A stretch of DNA of 7,703 bases from an uncultured Micavibrio sp. Lineage in GTDB: Bacteria; Pseudomonadota; Alphaproteobacteria; Micavibrionales; UBA1664. The notes under the pieces are model-generated. The model did not search any database, had not been told where the DNA came from, and saw only the letters and a program-made list of their open reading frames with translations. The first letter of the stretch is position 1; the number at the start of each line of letters is the position of its first letter. Shown in pieces: positions 6,383-7,703 of this stretch. The stretch covers positions 1 to 7,703 of the forward strand of contig CALBME010000056.1 of the NCBI GenBank assembly GCA_937896295.1. Reading direction: 5' to 3'. Made by a program: the position numbers and the translations under genes.

Positions 6383-7519
6383 ATGCGCCTTTCCCCCCTT
6401 CCGCTCATAGTCCCGTTTCTGGCCCTTTTCAGCCTGTCCGCGGCGGCGCAGAGCGCCCCGGCCACCGCACCCGCCCCGGCACAACCCTTTTCAACCTCCG
6501 CCATGGCCGTCGACATCGGCACGCTGGCCGGCGCCAATAATATGACTATTGTGCTCTGGGGCATCTCCCCGGCTGAAAAATCCGACTCCGTCGAAGGCAT
6601 AAGGGCGCGGGTTTATCTCGACGACCTGATCGGTGGCCGCCAGGTCCGTTGCCTTCCCATGTCCGGCACGCCCGGTGCGGGCGCCACGGTCCATGCGCGC
6701 TGCCTGTCCGGCGACGAACGGGATCTAAGCCTTCAGATGATTGGCGCAGGCCTTGCCACCGTCGATCGCAGCGATGTGAACGGCACAGAACTGGCACAGG
6801 CGTACCTGAATGCGGAACGCCAGGCCCGGATCGGCCAGCGCGGCATCTGGAACACCGCATCCGCCGCATCACCTGCGGCGGCGCCTGCCGCCCATGCGGC
6901 CATAGCCCCCGAACATATCGCCGGCCTTCCCATGTGGGCGGTGATCGGCGGCCTGCTGGGTATTCCCCTGCTCGGTTTTCTTGGACTGGGGTTCATTCTT
7001 TTCACAGGTCTTCGCCAGCTCATCACCCTGCAACGCTATCAGCTGGCTGGGACTCAGAAACGCGAACGCCAGCTTAAGGAGCGTGAGAAATATGTGATCG
7101 CATCCGCCCTGGAAGGCGAGGTCATGACCAACCGCGCCAAGCTCGACGCATTCCTGACCATTTACGAAGAACTGCTGAAATCACTGCGCGATCCGTCCAA
7201 AACGCCGAAATACCAGCGCGCGGGCGACATCATTCATGAAAAACCGGCGCTGACCCGCACCGTATATGACGCGCATGTCGACAAACTCGACCTGCTGGGT
7301 CCTCAGCTCGCAAGCGATATAACCAGCCTGTACAACCTGATCGTGCCGAACCCGGACTACAAAATGCTCGAACCCGAAGTACCGATCGCCAAGGCACAGG
7401 AAATGGTCGACCGTATTGTGCGTAATGCCGAAAAACTTCTCGAACCGCTCGACAAGGCGGCGGGTGGGCTGTCGGTGATCGTCCGTGACAAGCGCGGCGC
7501 AGTGACTACGCCGGAATAA
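6383..7519 (+). CDS. Exported membrane-tethered protein with degenerate staphylococcal-nuclease (TNase-like) domain
   Basis: The 378-residue protein begins with a signal peptide (1-22, cleavage probably after SAAA). Residues 52-157 form a staphylococcal-nuclease-like fold with the family landmarks: VLWGISPAE, LDDLIGGRQVRC, ARC, IGAGLATVD, LNAERQARIGQRGIW. An Ala/Pro-rich spacer (159-176) leads to a transmembrane helix at about 184-210, then a charged, helical cytoplasmic region (about 211-378) with coiled-coil character at 222-270. Against the nuclease motifs, the catalytic Glu is kept (Glu65). The arginine expected before LxGI is Val57, and the YGR arginine is Thr102, so nuclease activity is unlikely. 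A binding or sensing role is inference. ATG 6383 is chosen for its clean signal peptide although its ribosome binding site is weak; a TTG at 6359 is the alternative. It runs divergently from the rlmN operon. Confidence 0.8.
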   Translation: MRLSPLPLIVPFLALFSLSAAAQSAPATAPAPAQPFSTSAMAVDIGTLAGANNMTIVLWGISPAEKSDSVEGIRARVYLDDLIGGRQVRCLPMSGTPGAGATVHARCLSGDERDLSLQMIGAGLATVDRSDVNGTELAQAYLNAERQARIGQRGIWNTASAASPAAAPAAHAAIAPEHIAGLPMWAVIGGLLGIPLLGFLGLGFILFTGLRQLITLQRYQLAGTQKRERQLKEREKYVIASALEGEVMTNRAKLDAFLTIYEELLKSLRDPSKTPKYQRAGDIIHEKPALTRTVYDAHVDKLDLLGPQLASDITSLYNLIVPNPDYKMLEPEVPIAKAQEMVDRIVRNAEKLLEPLDKAAGGLSVIVRDKRGAVTTPE

Positions 7520-7703
7520 GAAAAAGCAGCGTCAGACCGATCAGGCCCGCGACGATGCGGTACCAGCCGAACACCGTGAAGCCGTGACGTGTCACGTAGT
7601 TCAGCATCCATTTGATGACGATCAGCGCGCCCACGAACGAGGTGATAAACCCGACCGCCAGAAGCGACATACCGGATACCGTCATGGCATCGCAGTTCTT
7701 CCA
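7506..7703 (-). CDS. uppP: Undecaprenyl-diphosphatase UppP, C-terminal part (5' end outside window)
   Basis: On the minus strand the frame is open from the window edge to a TAG at 7508-7506, giving the last 65 residues. UppP is a polytopic inner-membrane phosphatase that recycles undecaprenyl pyrophosphate to the monophosphate carrier for peptidoglycan synthesis, and its overexpression gives bacitracin resistance. The fragment shows the characteristic C-terminus: a membrane helix (LLAVGFITSFVGALIVIKW), the loop NYVTRHGFTVFGWYRIV, and a final hydrophobic helix (about 51-64). The catalytic motifs lie in the missing upstream part. The stop codon lies inside the end of the convergent plus-strand gene, a 14-base tail-to-tail overlap, with no terminator hairpin visible between them. 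Confidence 0.88.
   Translation of the reverse strand, partial: WKNCDAMTVSGMSLLAVGFITSFVGALIVIKWMLNYVTRHGFTVFGWYRIVAGLIGLTLLFLIPA

Overview
The window looks like two unrelated genomes joined together. Positions 1 to about 1455 read like a high-GC betaproteobacterium. They hold the 3' tail of a membrane protein gene and the first 434 codons of a DUF1631-family protein, a family I know mainly from Burkholderiales-type bacteria. From about 1456 to the end the window reads like an alphaproteobacterium: it carries gcrA, a cell-cycle regulator confined to Alphaproteobacteria, and its codon usage differs sharply. At the join, the DUF1631 frame runs without a stop into the last 189 codons of the GTPase gene era, giving one 623-codon open frame that is probably not a natural gene. 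An assembly chimera, for example from a metagenome, is the simplest explanation.

Layout of the alphaproteobacterial part. The era 3' end is followed by a 146-base promoter region with two GANTC (CcrM methylation) sites, then gcrA (2172-2663, +), then a strong, apparently bidirectional terminator (2684-2713). Three genes face gcrA on the minus strand and appear to form an operon read from right to left: an unrecognised 173-residue protein (5786-6307), rlmN (4594-5745) and a membrane-anchored M23 murein endopeptidase (2876-4453). A divergent promoter region near 6317-6368 separates this operon from a plus-strand gene (6383-7519). That gene encodes an exported, membrane-tethered protein with a catalytically degenerate staphylococcal-nuclease-like domain. 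The window ends in the 3' part of uppP (minus strand, 7506-7703), whose stop codon overlaps the end of the nuclease-like gene.

Functionally the alphaproteobacterial genes cover cell-cycle transcription (GcrA), ribosome and tRNA modification (RlmN), and envelope growth and lipid-carrier recycling (M23 hydrolase, UppP). Two proteins have no assigned role. I found no rRNA, tRNA, CRISPR array, insertion sequence or phage gene, and no convincing new multi-gene system. The points most worth checking are the chimeric junction, the inactive-looking nuclease-fold membrane protein, the GANTC sites at the gcrA promoter and the near-symmetric divergent promoter at 6317-6368.
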